Shown: in pieces, positions 36,184 to 47,411 of the stretch
How the letters are laid out: each line of letters begins with the position of its first letter
How positions within the stretch are numbered: position 1 is the first letter of the stretch
Source of the DNA: Xanthostigma xanthostigma
Taxonomy: Eukaryota; Arthropoda; Insecta; Raphidioptera; Raphidiidae
Direction: 5' to 3'
Length of the DNA: 64,000 nt
Assembly: GCA_963575645.1 (NCBI GenBank)
Contig: OY754472.1
Location: forward strand, 33,109,401-33,173,400
Notes under the pieces: generated by a model
The model's input: only the letters and a program-made list of their open reading frames with translations
Told to the model about the DNA's origin: nothing
Database searches by the model: none
Position numbers and translations under genes: made by a program

Positions 36184-36320
36184 CTGAAGTTGCCGCCCAT
36201 CATGACGATACCGAAGATCGAGGAGTTTTAGTGGGTATACTTCACTGGGAATCCCACACTACCATTCATTTCTTTTTTGTTTGGTGCCTATAAAAGGTTT
36301 CCCTTCCTGTGGCAAAAAAA
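35973..36320 (+). mobile_element. 5'-truncated R1-type LINE with 13-bp TSD
   Basis: Identical GTACCTACATAGT flanks the insert at 35960-35972 and 36321-36333. The insert starts abruptly inside coding sequence. It ends with a short A tail (GGCAAAAAAA). Truncation at the 5' end, an A-rich 3' end and a 13-bp duplication are the signature of target-primed reverse transcription. Perfect identity of the duplications implies a fairly recent event. Confidence 0.92.
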
Positions 36321-36550
36321 GTACCTACATAGTAAAAACAAAACGATTGTTTTCTCTTAACTTGCATGGATCTTGGATTTATCGGGTTTTGTTTGAAAGT
36401 TTCCATTTTATGGGATTTATCGGGTTTAACTTTATTCTGAATACAGATCGATAAAAATCACCAAAATTAACTATAGAAATTATATATAAAAATAAATAAA
36501 GTACAGTTTGGACCTTCTTATATCCTTCGTTAGTTGCTTTATTAAAAAAA

Positions 36551-37543
36551 ATTGGTTGTCTGTAAAGTCGGTCTACGGACGATAGTTTTACGTGATAACG
36601 TATTCCGTAATACATAACCTAAATTTATATAATAATTATAATAATTCGAATCTATGATATTGCATCTTTCGCTTCAAATTTAGGTAAATTTTATTAAGTA
36701 GAATAATAAAACACTATAAAAAGTATACTATTATTATATAAAAAACAACTATGGCATATATCTCTTTTGCGCATGCGCCGATTTTCCCCAAAAAATTTAC
36801 AAAAATTTCTAGTAAAAATAGATAGAGTAAAAACCGTTTTAAAAACTATATTATTATTATATAAAACATCATTATAAGAGATATATTCTTTTACGCATGC
36901 GCCGATGTTCCCCAAAAACAATAGGCCACTTCATATTTGCATATCAAACATCCTCCCAAAATTTGGTTTCAATCCGCTTATCCTTGGTGTCGGAATGATA
37001 AGAAATGTCAAAAGTGACGTTTGCAACTGTCAAAGTATTATGTTCTAATAATAATTAGTTATTCCAATACTTAACTTAGAAGGCGTTGCATTTCACAAAA
37101 TACTAATGTCAAAAAATTGAATTAAACATTAGAAATGCAGCCGTTTTCATGTTAAGACAAGACATACGTTCTCTTCTAATTTCCATGTACGGCAAACAAA
37201 GACGATCGACCGCGTCGCGCCATGCATTAGACAACATTGCATTTATACAGCTATTTTTCTATTTAAAATTTGTATAAAAAAACTGTTTAGGCAAATTCTG
37301 TTATACGAAATCTATGTAAAATGTTCTCCTCTTTCGTTTAAGACTGGTTTCAAACCGATCTGATTTAAATTGAGCGAGAAATTATCAAAAAGCACGCACA
37401 GGGTCAGGCGGAACGTTACGCGTTAGGAACGTTACGCGTTACGAGCGTTAGGAACGTTACACTTTTTCGTGCATGCAGCCGGTGTTTTATCAATTTATAA
37501 GATTGGTGATTCATCAATTTATAAGACGTTATCACGTCAAAAA
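36551..37543 (+). repeat. Family B repeat, copy 3 (longest)
   Basis: It begins GGTTGTCTGTAAAGTCGGTC and GATAGTTTTACGTGATAACG and ends AGACGTTATCACGTCAAAAA. A stretch at 36690-37000 repeats the family A interior (TCTTTTGCGCATGCGCCGAT) twice. 37410-37460 is a short array of GTTACGCGTTAGGAAC-like units. No coding. Confidence 0.8.
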
Positions 37544-38370
37544 AACGGGTAACTTAACCTTGCTACTTGGCTATAAATATAGGTACTACATGTGTCAAAA
37601 ATGTAGTCACATTGATTTCAGAGTCAAGGTCACAGAAAATGAAACATCGACCTCGAAACTTCTCTTCTGTATAAATAGCGGCATTTCCGGCGCCATAAAT
37701 ATCAAGCGTATACACAATTTTTAAATAAATAACTTACAGTCGGGCCTTTTGTCCTGTCCCCGTTTGTACAACAACTACAAGGCAAGGTGTCAAGAAGGTT
37801 ATATGTATGTATGACTGTGTGTACCAACAGTGGACACAATGAGCTATCATTGCAGCGCGACCCAAAGCCTAAAGAGTTCACGGAAACGGTGAAGTAGCGG
37901 CTCTACTCTGTTGGAATTGGAGAGAACACTGTGGCATGAAAATAGACTTTATTCATTTATTCGGCGTCCTGTCACAATTGAAATATGACTGCAGAGCCCT
38001 TGGGTACCTGCGTCTCTCTACCCATTGCTCCCCACACCAGCATCGGTCTCGCTACCCATTGTTCTCCCCATCCTCACCGTCACCGATGTCCGCCGAGGCC
38101 TTTTGTCGTTCGTTTTCCCTTCGTCTAGTTAGTGTTGCTGCCGCTGAGCGGCGCCAGATACGATGCCGACAGTGGCGAATCGTTTACACAAGCAACGATC
38201 ATTGGAAATAATCAGATAAAAACGTGTATCGTTACTGAAATTGAAAAAGTTTTATTTATTACATAAAGTGCCTTTGCAAATGTTCATTTGTAATTTCAAG
38301 TTTATAATTTTTGAATCGACGTTTTAAAATATGTATTGTGTGAGTTTGAGAAGTGTGCTGGTTTTTAAAT
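37544..38370. other. GC-richer stretch at 37960-38200, no gene proven
   Basis: Around 38000-38190 the sequence is clearly GC-richer (CCGCCGAGGCC, GCTGCCGCTGAGCGGCGCC) than anything else not explained by a mobile element. A 91-codon frame (37936-38211) crosses it but has no recognised domain. It might be a 5' exon or promoter region. Confidence 0.35.
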
Positions 38371-38755
38371 AAATCTTTTTATTTAACTAAGTTCTATCTA
38401 AGTAGTTGAACGTATGTGACAGTATAGTATATCTAAGTAATTTTGAGTCGGCGTCAACAATCCTTCGCCGGAAATCTCGTAGCGTTCACGAAGTTAATGT
38501 CAGCGACAGAGCAACCCGAACGGGCACACTGAGGGCACACGTCTTTGCGAGTGGTCGTGTGGAGAGCGCATGTTTGGAATGTTAATGTTTATCGCTGGAG
38601 ATTTCACGTATCATTGTTAATTTGATTTGGTTATTTCTTTTAGTGATCTTTGTTCATTGATGGTTTGACGCCGACTCAAAATTACTTAGATATACTATAC
38701 TGTCACATACGTTCAACTACTTAGATAGAACTTAGTTAAATAAAAAGATTTATTA
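38371..38755. mobile_element. TIR element with apparently perfect 85-bp arms
   Basis: The left arm (about 38372-38458) starts AATCTTTTTATTTAACTAAG and ends TGAGTCGGCGTCAA. The right arm (about 38668-38753) is its reverse complement with no mismatch that I can see. The 210-bp centre has no coding. The target duplication is unclear in the A/T-rich flanks. Arm identity suggests recent mobility. Confidence 0.85.
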
Positions 38756-38866
38756 TTTTTTGCTTTTCAGTTTTTCGGCGGTTTAATTTTTTTGTTAAAA
38801 AGTTTTTATTTTATAATTTTTTGTGGCCATATAATTTATAATTGTAATACACAAAGCATGAAAATC

Positions 38867-39258
38867 TGTGAGTGAACTATAAATCACCCCTATTTTCCCA
38901 CCCTTAGGGTAGGACTTTTTTTTCCAAATTTATATGAGACGAGCCTCGAGGTATACCCTATCCAATAAAAAAATAATTATTAAAATTGGACCACTCTGTA
39001 AAAAGTTATGTGTGGTCATACATTACAATCAGTGAGTGAACAATCAATCATCCCCTGTTTTCCTACCCTTAGGGTTGAAATTTTTTTACCAAATTTATAT
39101 GGGACCAACTTCGGGGTATACCCTTTCAAACAAAAAAATAATTATCAAAATCGGACTACTCTGTAAAAAGTTATGCGTGGTCATACATAAATAAAAAAAA
39201 AAAATTTACGCGTCGAATTGAGAACCTCCTCCGTTTTTGTTTTTCGTCGGTTAAAAAA
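38867..39258 (+). repeat. Tandem 164-bp units and LINE-like 3' tail
   Basis: Two units (38867-39030 and 39031-39190) each run from GTGAGTGAAC through CCACCCTTAGGGT-like and ACTCTGTAAAAAGTTATG to GTGGTCATACAT. They are followed by ACGCGTCGAATTGAGAACCT, CCTCC and GTCGGTTAAAAA, a tail typical of an abundant insect LINE family (recalled, not searched). Confidence 0.65.
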
Positions 39259-39306
39259 GCTTTGAATATATTGTGTAACATGAGTCGGAAGTGTTAATAA
39301 AAAAAG

Positions 39307-39967
39307 TCCAGCCAATTGGGCGATGGGACCATTCCAACTTCAAAAAAAATATTGACATTTGATATAATACTATAATAAAAAAAATAACCTTTCTGATGTC
39401 GCGTGAAGTGACGCGGGTAATGGCTAGTATTCAATATTATATTTGCATACCCTACATAACATGTTCCACGTCATGTAAAAATTAATCAAAGCGTGCTTAA
39501 CTAGTTTATTCCTGACAGATCTACAAAATAAAAGAACAGTTGATTTTTAATAATATTTTCAAAATATTTCCAAAACTATAAAGTTTAGAATAATTTTTTT
39601 AACGAAACTTTCTTGAAATAATAAATAGAATAATAAGCCGTTAAGAAAAGTAGGTATACCACTATTATATAAAAAACACCGTTATAGCATACTCGTATAT
39701 CTCTTCTGTGCATGCGCCGATTTTCCCCAAAACTAATAGGGCTCTTCATATTTGCATACCAAACATCCTCCCAAAATTTGGTTTCAATCCGTTCATTCAT
39801 TTGACCTGTATCGTGTTTACAGACTAACAGACGCACAGCGTTTTTCCAAAAATAGGTATGTTTTTGGGAGTCGGATGACCTCAAAACGAAAAGATATTGT
39901 AAAATTTTTGAAAAGTTTTTTTGAGCTAAACTAGTATCATTCCCCAGTTGTGGGTTGGAATGGTAAA
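39307..39967 (-). repeat. Family A repeat, copy 4, complete
   Basis: Reverse copy from CCAGCCAATTGGGCG to GTGGGTTGGAATGGTAAAA. It supplies the uninterrupted form of the site broken in copy 3: TAGTATTCAATATTATATTT. Confidence 0.85.
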
Positions 39968-40614
39968 ACAATAAGTCCTTGGTAAGGTAAGTAGATAAAA
40001 GGTTGCCTTGAGCATTATTAATATTTTTTTTTGTTTGTTTATATAGATCTTATTAAAACCTAAATTTTGAAAATAAAAAATTTCCTATTTTTAATGTCTA
40101 TATTTGTATCTGACTTTGTACTTCATTTGAACGATCCGCCAGCTAACGTCACTCCCGCGCTTATGTTGATTGGTCAGATGGAACGAGGCAAACTATAAAC
40201 TCTTGTAACCTTAAGTCATTGGTATTTTAAAGAGACGTGTAAACATAAACTCAAAAAATATGTACAAACGCTCTAGATACAATAGAACTGTTCAAACTAT
40301 CCGCTGCAAGATTCACTTTCGCGACATTTCACTAAGTTGTTATAACAGAAATTTGAGGGAGGAAGACGGTAAAGAAAAAACAATGTTACAGAAAATGTGG
40401 ATATAAATTATTCCCTTAATAACATCGGTATAAATTTTGTAAAATAAACTGGACACATAAAAAATCGTACATATTGCTTTAAAAGTAGTTTTTACATTTA
40501 AAATTAAAATTAATATACTATCTTCCATGTATAAGAAATGACAACCATACAAATATTAACATGGTGGAAGCAAAGGGAAAATACGGTGGAGGTACAGAAA
40601 CTAAGATAATAAAA
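39968..40614. other. No gene recognised
   Basis: AT-rich, no supported frame. Confidence 0.5.
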
Positions 40615-40863
40615 TCAATACTAATATTATAAGAGGTAAAGTTTGTAACTTTGGATGTTGGAGGTAATCTCCGAAACTACTCATCCGATTTAAAAAAAAT
40701 TTTCACCAATATTTAGAATGAATCTTCAAGAACGACATAGTCTATATATTATCGCATTAAAACAAAAGCGCTTTTCGTGGACACCAATTTTGCAACATTA
40801 AGTCGAAGGGAAAAAAAACGGTGGCAATCTACAAATTCGGGCGAAGCCGGACCGGGCCGTTAG
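40615..40863 (+). mobile_element. Hel-1 non-autonomous Helitron, complete 249 bp
   Basis: It starts TC after A, then TACTAATATTATAAGAGG. It ends with the hairpin-forming CGGGCGAAGCCGGACCGGG followed by CCGTTAG and T. Only the CTAG tip has changed to TTAG. Interior landmarks are GAAACTACTCATCCGATTT and AAAGCGCTTTTCGTGG. It encodes nothing. Confidence 0.85.
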
Positions 40864-42788
40864 TTTTTCTATAAATTTGTCAAAATATATACATATAGTC
40901 TATTTTTTGGGAATCTATTTAATTTGTCATATAAAAGGTACTTCAATATTTTGAAAATAACCGAGCTCTTAGAATTGTTGCTCATTTATTCCAAAACTCG
41001 AATTTTAAATTTCTATTCCAAAAATTAGTAAAAGTGTTAATTTTTTACAATAAAAAACAATAACAATTTGAAAATACTAATTGGTAGTAGGCTTAGACAT
41101 AACTATCGCAGTTGTAGATCTCAATTATAATTTTTAAAAATATACGAATGTTTCACAAACTGAACAATTAATAACAAAAAACATCGGATAATAATATTTA
41201 AAAGAAATGGGAATATCGAGCGTTGTGAGGCAGTGTCTCAGCCGACAAACATCTCTGACTGAATATGGACTACTGGGGAGCCCCACAAGAGCTCGCTTAT
41301 AAACCATTTGTTTTAATGTCTGAACAGGGCGGGCGCTCTGTGTTTACACGATTAAAATATAATATCTTGTTTATCACTTTAATTTCTTGATATCTGTTTA
41401 GCTGAAGGTATATTAATTGAAATTTACTTGCGCAATATCAGAAAATATCTGTGGAAATTGAACATCCATCTTTTTATATAAATTTAATTCTCGCTAGGGA
41501 GCTAGTGCACGTTAAAAGTAATAAAACAATTTTAATATTCGAAAAGTTGATTCAAATTACAAAAACCGAATGAAAATATAATTTTTTTCTTTAGCAGTAA
41601 AGAACAATTTTTAGTACCTTTCAGAATTTAGAATTAGCCGATAGGAATTTTGAAAAAAATTACCACGAATTTTTTATATAAGCCTTGGAAATCGAATCGC
41701 AGCTCGATTGAATCAACTTAATTAATTATTAGTCGATTTCTTTTCAAATTTTCCAAGTTTAGGATTTTTACATCGTTTCCGAGTTATCAGAAATTTAAGA
41801 CTTCTTTGAGTACTTTGCAGTTCTACCAACCTACATAAAATTAATTTGATGTAGCAGGAACGCTCTCAAAACCGACTCCAAGTGTTAATAAAAGTGTTAA
41901 TAAATATTAACATATACATCAACATCCAAAGTCTGTCCTAAAAAATCATTCGTCTTGTATAAACATTCCCTTATGAGAGTTTTTTTATTGTCTTTTTAAA
42001 TGTGTCACTTGTTAGATTTTTAATATGGTCCAGTAGTTTGTTGTACCACCTCGTTGCGTTTAGATATTTATCCGATATTGCTAATCTATGATTAGGTATG
42101 GAAATACGAACCCTACCTCAATGGTAAGAGATATCGGAAATGTTTCTATATAAAAGTGAAGAACTTAAAAAGGCCTTTGAAACAGTCCATCACTTGAACG
42201 TAACAGCAACACAGGCAATCCAGACTGAGCCATTCCGAGCGTGGCCGGTTACAGCTATAGGAAATATTTGCATGTTAAATTATAGTATGTTCCAAGCAGC
42301 CAGCCAACGGACACGAAACCGTCATGCGCAGGTAGCTCAAACGTGTTCGAAAACAGCATATATTTAATAACTTCTGTATTGCTAGTGGCCGTAAGTGGAA
42401 GCGTGGCCTATGAAGTCAGACAGCAAATGACTGTTTTCTATCTCGTTCTTTTTAGCTGACCCGTTGTGCGCAAGTGTCGCGTCTGTAGTGGGGCAATAAG
42501 TAAGTGGAATACAGCAAGCCACCTCCCTTTCACAGCTTAGTTCCATGTGCAAACGGACGCTGCAAGTGATGCGCATCCATTCACGGACATGCGCATGAGA
42601 CTCAGAGTATAATAAGTGAGACAGACGTATATATGTCTGCACCGTGGTGTTTAAGTCTTTCTCCCGATCTTTGCTAGCAATATAGAGGGTATTAAATATA
42701 TGGAAAACAGATACAAACTGTTTCGTTTTAGCTACTGCGCATGCAGGTGACGGTTTTGTGTTTATTTGCTGACTGCTTGGAACATACC
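40864..42788. other. No gene recognised
   Basis: 1.9 kb of mainly AT-rich sequence; 42140-42640 is more balanced but its frames lie on both strands without recognisable domains. Confidence 0.45.
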
Positions 42789-42792
42789 TTAA

Positions 42793-43193
42793 GGCCGCTG
42801 CACACGAGGCTAGAAACGCTGCTAGATTCCTTGCTAGATTTGCCTACTAGTTTTCTAGCGCTGGTTTTTTTTATTGCTATTAAGTGCTCGCTTCACACGA
42901 GAGTAATTTTCAAGCTTGTTTTGTGGATAGACAGAACACAGAGCAAAACGTGTCTGTTGTCTGTCTGTGAGCAGAATGACGCCATGTTGGTTTGTGGGCG
43001 CGTGACAAGATACTGCTTCCTGATTGGTTCTTGCTTATACCTAGCAGCAGATCTAGCAGGGAAATCTGTTCTAATTTTAAAACCTATTTTGTGAGCTAGC
43101 AGGCCAGCTCGCAGTGACGTGATTTCCAGCTTCGTACCCAGCCTACCGGCTTGCTGAACTCCTAGCAGCGATTCTAGCCTCGTGTGCAGCGGC
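42793..43193. mobile_element. Family C MITE, copy 4
   Basis: TTAA (42789-42792) then GGCCGCTGCACACGAGG; the right end is CCTCGTGTGCAGCGGC followed by TTTT, a decayed TTAA. Tandem subterminal AACGCTGCTAGATTCC and inverted counterparts near 43165. The best preserved copy. It encodes nothing; the 117-codon frame across it is incidental. Confidence 0.9.
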
Positions 43194-43693
43194 TTTTATA
43201 ATATAGAAAACGTGTGACCTTGATCTCTTATCTCGTGTTCTCTCAAGTGTACACGTCGCTTAAGAGAGAGCAACACGTTGAGCGATTTCACTGGCACTTT
43301 GTGTTCCCTATTAAGTAGGTCAAATGAAGGACACACGAGTTGATGTAATGTTTTTAGGCTGACAGACGAAGCCGTATTTTCTTCCTAACAAACGCCGCAC
43401 GATTATAGCCAACTTCCCGACAAGTTTCACAGTCATAAAATAAACGTTAAAACACAAAAAGTTTTTAAGTAGACAATTCGCTGTATGCCGGGTGCAAAAG
43501 TTTGTTTTTGTATTCCTACTAGCATGTATCGAATACATAATTTCGCAGAAAGTCACAATTATACAGGGTGAAATCATAAAAAACGAACACTTGCACATCC
43601 TCTAAGAAATGGAACGATAAAGTATTTGGCAGTTATACATTTCAAACATTTAATCTAGATATTTTTTATACAATTATTATTTTTTTAACTTGA
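43194..43693. other. No gene recognised
   Basis: Contains a possible lone transposon tip, TACAGGGTGAAATCATAAAA (43563-43582), without a visible partner. Confidence 0.45.
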
Positions 43694-44329
43694 CTAGCGA
43701 CTCGGGGTCCGGTTTCGCTCGAATTTGTAGATTTTTTCGACGTTTTAAAAATTGGTCTCCACGAAAACGCGATAATATAGGAGACCAGTAATTGCTCGTA
43801 TTTCTCTCGAGAGAAGAAACTATGACTAATTTGGAATCAGTTAACCTTATCACTTGAGGGTCGGAAATGTATAATATTTTATGATAATGACACTTCTGTG
43901 AAGAATTTTTAGTTTATTTTTTTTTATTTATTGTAAGTTTTACCACACAACATAAAATCTAACAGTAAATTTCGTGGCTTGTAGCTTTAGGAAGGTTGGC
44001 TAATTAGTAAGCTATCAGATCATGCCAAAATTCAGGCCAAAAAGTGAAAATATTTTTTTTTTAAATTATAACTCCCAAAATTCGGAATTTTGTAAAAAGA
44101 AAACCGAAGTAGATTTTCTCGAAAATGACTCCGTTCCGACCCCCAAGCGATAGAGGTTAAATCATTCCAAATTAGTTCTAGTTTCTTCTCCCTAGAGGAA
44201 TGCAAGCAATTACCGGTCACTTATGTCCATCCTGAAGATTCATTTATTTTTGAAATCGGATGAGTAGTTTCGGAGATTTCCTCCAACATCTAAACTTACA
44301 AACTTTACCTCTCCACAATATTAGTATAA
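43694..44329 (-). mobile_element. Hel-1 Helitron split by a foldback element
   Basis: The minus-strand 3' end CTAG (43694-43697) is preceded by the usual GC-rich tail (CGGGGTCCGGTTTCGCTCG on the plus strand). The 5' part resumes after 44220 with TGTCCATCCTGAAGATTC and ends near TTAGTATAAA. Insertion lies between ACGCGATAATATA and the TGTCC phrase that are adjacent in the 40615 copy. Confidence 0.8.
43781..44220. mobile_element. 440-bp foldback inside Hel-1
   Basis: The left arm begins GAGACCAGTAATTGCTCGTA and passes CTCGAGAGAAGAAACTA and CTAATTTGGAATCAG. The right arm mirrors this with TTCCAAATTAGTTCTAGTTT and GCAAGCAATTACCGGTCAC. The arms are about 65 bp and moderately diverged. The parent Helitron fixes both borders to within a few bases. 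Confidence 0.8.
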
Positions 44330-44449
44330 AATTTTTGACTGAATCAATTAACTATTTCAATAAACTACATTATTAACGAGTTAGGTTGCTATCGTAGTTG
44401 AAGAGTTAATTTATTTATGGTAATGAGCGGAGTGAAAGATCTCACGTAC

Positions 44450-44688
44450 ACACTACTACTCTTAAAACCCACACATATTTTGATATGTAGGAGGTAAACT
44501 CCGAAACTACTCTACCGATTTCAGATATTTTTTCATCAATATTTAGAATAGATCTTCAGGATGGACATAGGCTATATATTATCGCGTTAAAATAAAAGCG
44601 CTTTTCGTGGCGATCAATTTTGCAACGTAAGACGAGGAAAAAACGGTTGCAATCTACAAATTCGGGCCAAGCCGGACCGGGCCGCTAG
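44450..44688 (+). mobile_element. Hel-1 Helitron, copy with eroded 5' end
   Basis: GTAGGAGGTAAACTCCGAAA, AAGCGCTTTTCGTGGCG and CCGGACCGGGCCGCTAG with a following T define the family and its 3' end (44685-44688). The 5' TC start is not certain. Confidence 0.8.
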
Positions 44689-45387
44689 TATTGTGATAAA
44701 ACGTGGTTCAAATGATTCCTATACATCTTTATGCTCACACCGATACGTCTCGTGGCATCTAACCGGAAAAGTGTTAAAGTACATGAATAAACACATTGTA
44801 CATTTAAAACTGTTCTACACTCTGTAGAATAATATAAAAAAAGAAAACGGAACATTTCTCAACTTCCGGCACGACATTGCTTTGGCAAAATTGTAAAGTT
44901 TCCTTTCTTTCCTTCCTTTCGCGCTTCTTGCTGAATAAATCGATTTCTGTTTATAAGAAAAAGGAAACTAATAACTTATTTCACAAAACGAAATTCACAA
45001 TGATATTACATTCTGTTTTCTCGAATTACATAATTTCGCAAATAAATGGATGAGGAAATGGCACACAGTTCATGATGAAGGTAAACCCACTATTTTTTTG
45101 TATTTATTATTTGATTAAGTTGAAACCGCTGGGCCCACCCAGTTTCATTACTGGGTTAGTTCAAACAAAATAAACTTCGATTTTTATATTTTAAACAAAT
45201 ATATATTCAATTAGTATGTTACACAAAAAATACAAATTCCTCGAACTTTAAAAAAATCGGGCGAGGTGAAGCCTCCCTAGACTCTGAAAAACAGGAAGCT
45301 AATTCCAAAAAAAAGGATTCTGCCAGTAATTTTGTCCGTCCTTTGCAAAGCTGGTTTTAAATTGTGTTAATAAGCCAACATTTATCT
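44689..45387. other. No gene recognised
   Basis: AT-rich, nothing supported. Confidence 0.5.
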
Positions 45388-45395
45388 TTCTAAAA

Positions 45396-45920
45396 CAGTG
45401 GTTGCCAACCAGTGGTCCGCGGACCACCAGTGGTCAGCAGGAGCCAAAATGTGGTCCGCGAACGTATTCAAATTTCGGAGAAGGGAAAGTGATCGTCAAC
45501 GTCTACAATCTATACAATTGTCGCTTGCACGAGCCTTGCGTTATCTTATGGTTTTCTCAACAACTTATTTATACGAACAGGGGTTTTCCGCTTTGTTGGT
45601 AATTAAAAACAAGGCCAGGAATCGATTGAAAGAAAGTAATGATTTGCGTGTAGTTTTGAGCAATAATATTAGTCCTAGGATTACCCAACTTGTGCAGAAG
45701 ATGAAAACTCAAAAATCACATTAATTAAGGACTTATTTAACTTTCTACTAAAAATGTTATTTTTTTATTAAAATAATACTGTAAATGCATGTTGCTATTG
45801 AGTTTTTGATTAAAGTTTATTTTCGGATTGATTCATTTTATTTTTCTTGTATAACGTGATCCTTGCTAACAACAAAAAAATCAAAGTGGTCCCTGGTCAA
45901 GAAAAGGTTGGGAACCACTG
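45396..45920 (+). mobile_element. hAT element, internally deleted, perfect 8-bp TSD
   Basis: TTCTAAAA occurs at 45388-45395 and 45921-45928. The tips are CAGTGGTTGCCAACCAGTGG and, inverted, CAGTGGTTCCCAACC, followed by GTGGTCCGCGGACCAC at the left. It keeps the end of the transposase gene. These tips are typical of the hAT group related to ZBED5/SCAND3-type genes. Confidence 0.92.
45536..45724 (+). pseudogene. hAT transposase C-terminus (dimerisation region)
   Basis: The last 62 codons before the stop look like the C-terminal dimerisation region of a hAT transposase: TYLYEQGFSALLVIKNKARN with a following RL and NDLRVVLS, then PRITQLV. The order YxCEqxFSxL, KNKxRNRL, DLRxALS, PRI is characteristic of the ZBED5/SCAND3-like branch. 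The DDE catalytic core and the BED finger are gone. The open frame continues upstream to 45398 only because the deletion junction happens to be in frame with the terminal repeat. It ends about 200 bp from the right tip, as expected. Not functional alone. Related full-length copies elsewhere would have to supply transposase. Confidence 0.8.
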
Positions 45921-45928
45921 TTCTAAAA

Positions 45929-46754
45929 TAATGTACTCTGTTACAAGCAGATCGTGAAGCGACCGGTCTATTGCAATTCAGTTCAAGAAGTAATTTTATT
46001 TTAGATATTTTAGCCAAAACCTTATGCCTCTATAGTTTACCTGTCAAAAACCCCCCTTAGGATAATTCTGCGCATTTATCACAAGAGGTCTCACCATTCC
46101 TTTGGGTTTCGAATACTTGCAAAATAAAATTTCACAACAATGGCTAAAAAAAAGACTGGCGTAATTGACCAGCAAGATAACTTTGTCACGAGCATAAACT
46201 GTATTACATTGTTTGACATGAACGACGTCAAACAGTTTCTACTTTAACTTTCATGCAAAAAAATCTCTCAAATAAAAGTTACAAATGCAGATATAGTGAA
46301 ATAAAAAACACACGGTCTTTTAAAAGTATAATTCAGGTATATGTTAAATTGGTATGACAAATTATATCTGCACCGAGAAACTTTTTCAGCTTCTACTTAG
46401 TGACATGTACGTGTGTTAGAGTATAGTAATTTTTCAGGACACTAAGTTTTCAGTGCAATTTGGTAACATTGATAAATTGCTTAGCCTCGATTCATAAAAC
46501 CTCAACGTGGTCGCCATTCGCATATTAACAAGACAGCGCCGAAAATGTGCAACGTTTTTCCGTATTTAGTTACGATAAAATCTACTATTATATCGCTGTG
46601 AAAATTGTAATTTCTCGACTGCGGAGGGTCATTTGTTTATCAAATTTAACGTTGTGCACGTGCCACTAAAACCGTCTATTATACGTGAGTGCGAGTAAGA
46701 CGCTACGAGTAGGTTGAAGTGTGAAAGAGAGTGTATATAGGCGTATAACCGCCT
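45929..46754. other. No gene recognised
   Basis: AT-rich spacer. GTTGAAGTGTGAAAGAGAG at about 46714 weakly resembles the inverted repeat at 21231. Confidence 0.45.
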
Positions 46755-46807
46755 GGCAAACATTTAGACACGACTAAATTGATCTGGCTTTTTCATTTTT
46801 TATTTCA

Positions 46808-47411
46808 TCTATACTAATATATAAAGCTGAAGAGTTTGTTTGTTTGTTTGTTTGAACGCGCTAATCTCAGGAACTACTGGTTTTAATTGAAAAATTGTTT
46901 TTTGTTGGATAGCCCATTTATCGAGGAAAGCTATATAAGCATTAATGAAAAATGTTGTAAAATGTATCTCAAAAATAAGCTTCTATTCAGGCGAAATGCA
47001 CTAACTAAATATAGGTACTCATATTAGCGTTGTCAGAATACAACGCCGGCTAGCTCAATCTGTAGAGCACACGACTGTCAATATCAGGGTCGTGGGTTCG
47101 AGCCCTACGTTGGGCGAATATATTTTAATAATTTTATAATTTTATAATTTTTTTTAATTTTCTACAATGCTTTCTTCTAAGGCTTACATTTAAATTTATT
47201 TTAATTTTATTTAATTAATTAAAAAAAAATTAGTTAAAAAAGTATAAATACTGCTTTTTATCGACAAAAACTTTTGAACGGTAACTCCTCCGATCATGAT
47301 GAAATTTGGACACAACATTCATCTCCGGAAACTAAGATGAATGTGTGTTATCATGTTCCTCCCTTCCCCATTCGTTCTTTTACACCCGGGTGAAACCGTA
47401 CGGGACCGCTA
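46808..47411 (+). mobile_element. Hel-2 Helitron carrying a tRNA-like module
   Basis: It starts TC after A (TCTATACTAATATATAAAGC) and ends ACCGCTAG (47408-47411) before T, exactly the Helitron rule. GTTTGTTTG repeats follow the start and a CACCCGGGTG hairpin precedes the end. Compared with the 348-bp relative at 63200, it has an extra segment (about 46982-47262) containing a tRNA-Lys-like sequence and a T-rich tail. Confidence 0.9.
47044..47116 (+). repeat. tRNA-Lys-like sequence inside the Helitron
   Basis: GCCGGCTAGCTCAATCTGTA, GAGC, then GGGTCGTGGGTTCGAGCCC and ACGTTGGGCG follow tRNA-Lys closely. The anticodon loop reads CTGTCAA instead of CTCTTAA, and the anticodon stem does not pair. 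The acceptor stem is also imperfect. Box A and box B are well kept, so Pol III transcription is conceivable, but a working tRNA is not. Confidence 0.75.

Noticed and set aside
42741-43094. 117-codon plus-strand frame
   Set aside because: Lies across a family C MITE and has no recognised domain.
45398-45535. N-terminal part of the frame preceding the hAT remnant
   Set aside because: It reads through the terminal inverted repeat and a deletion junction; similarity to hAT transposase starts only at about 45536.
47044-47116. Functional tRNA gene
   Set aside because: The anticodon stem and acceptor stem do not pair, and it lies inside a Helitron. The other tRNA-like units fail for similar reasons.
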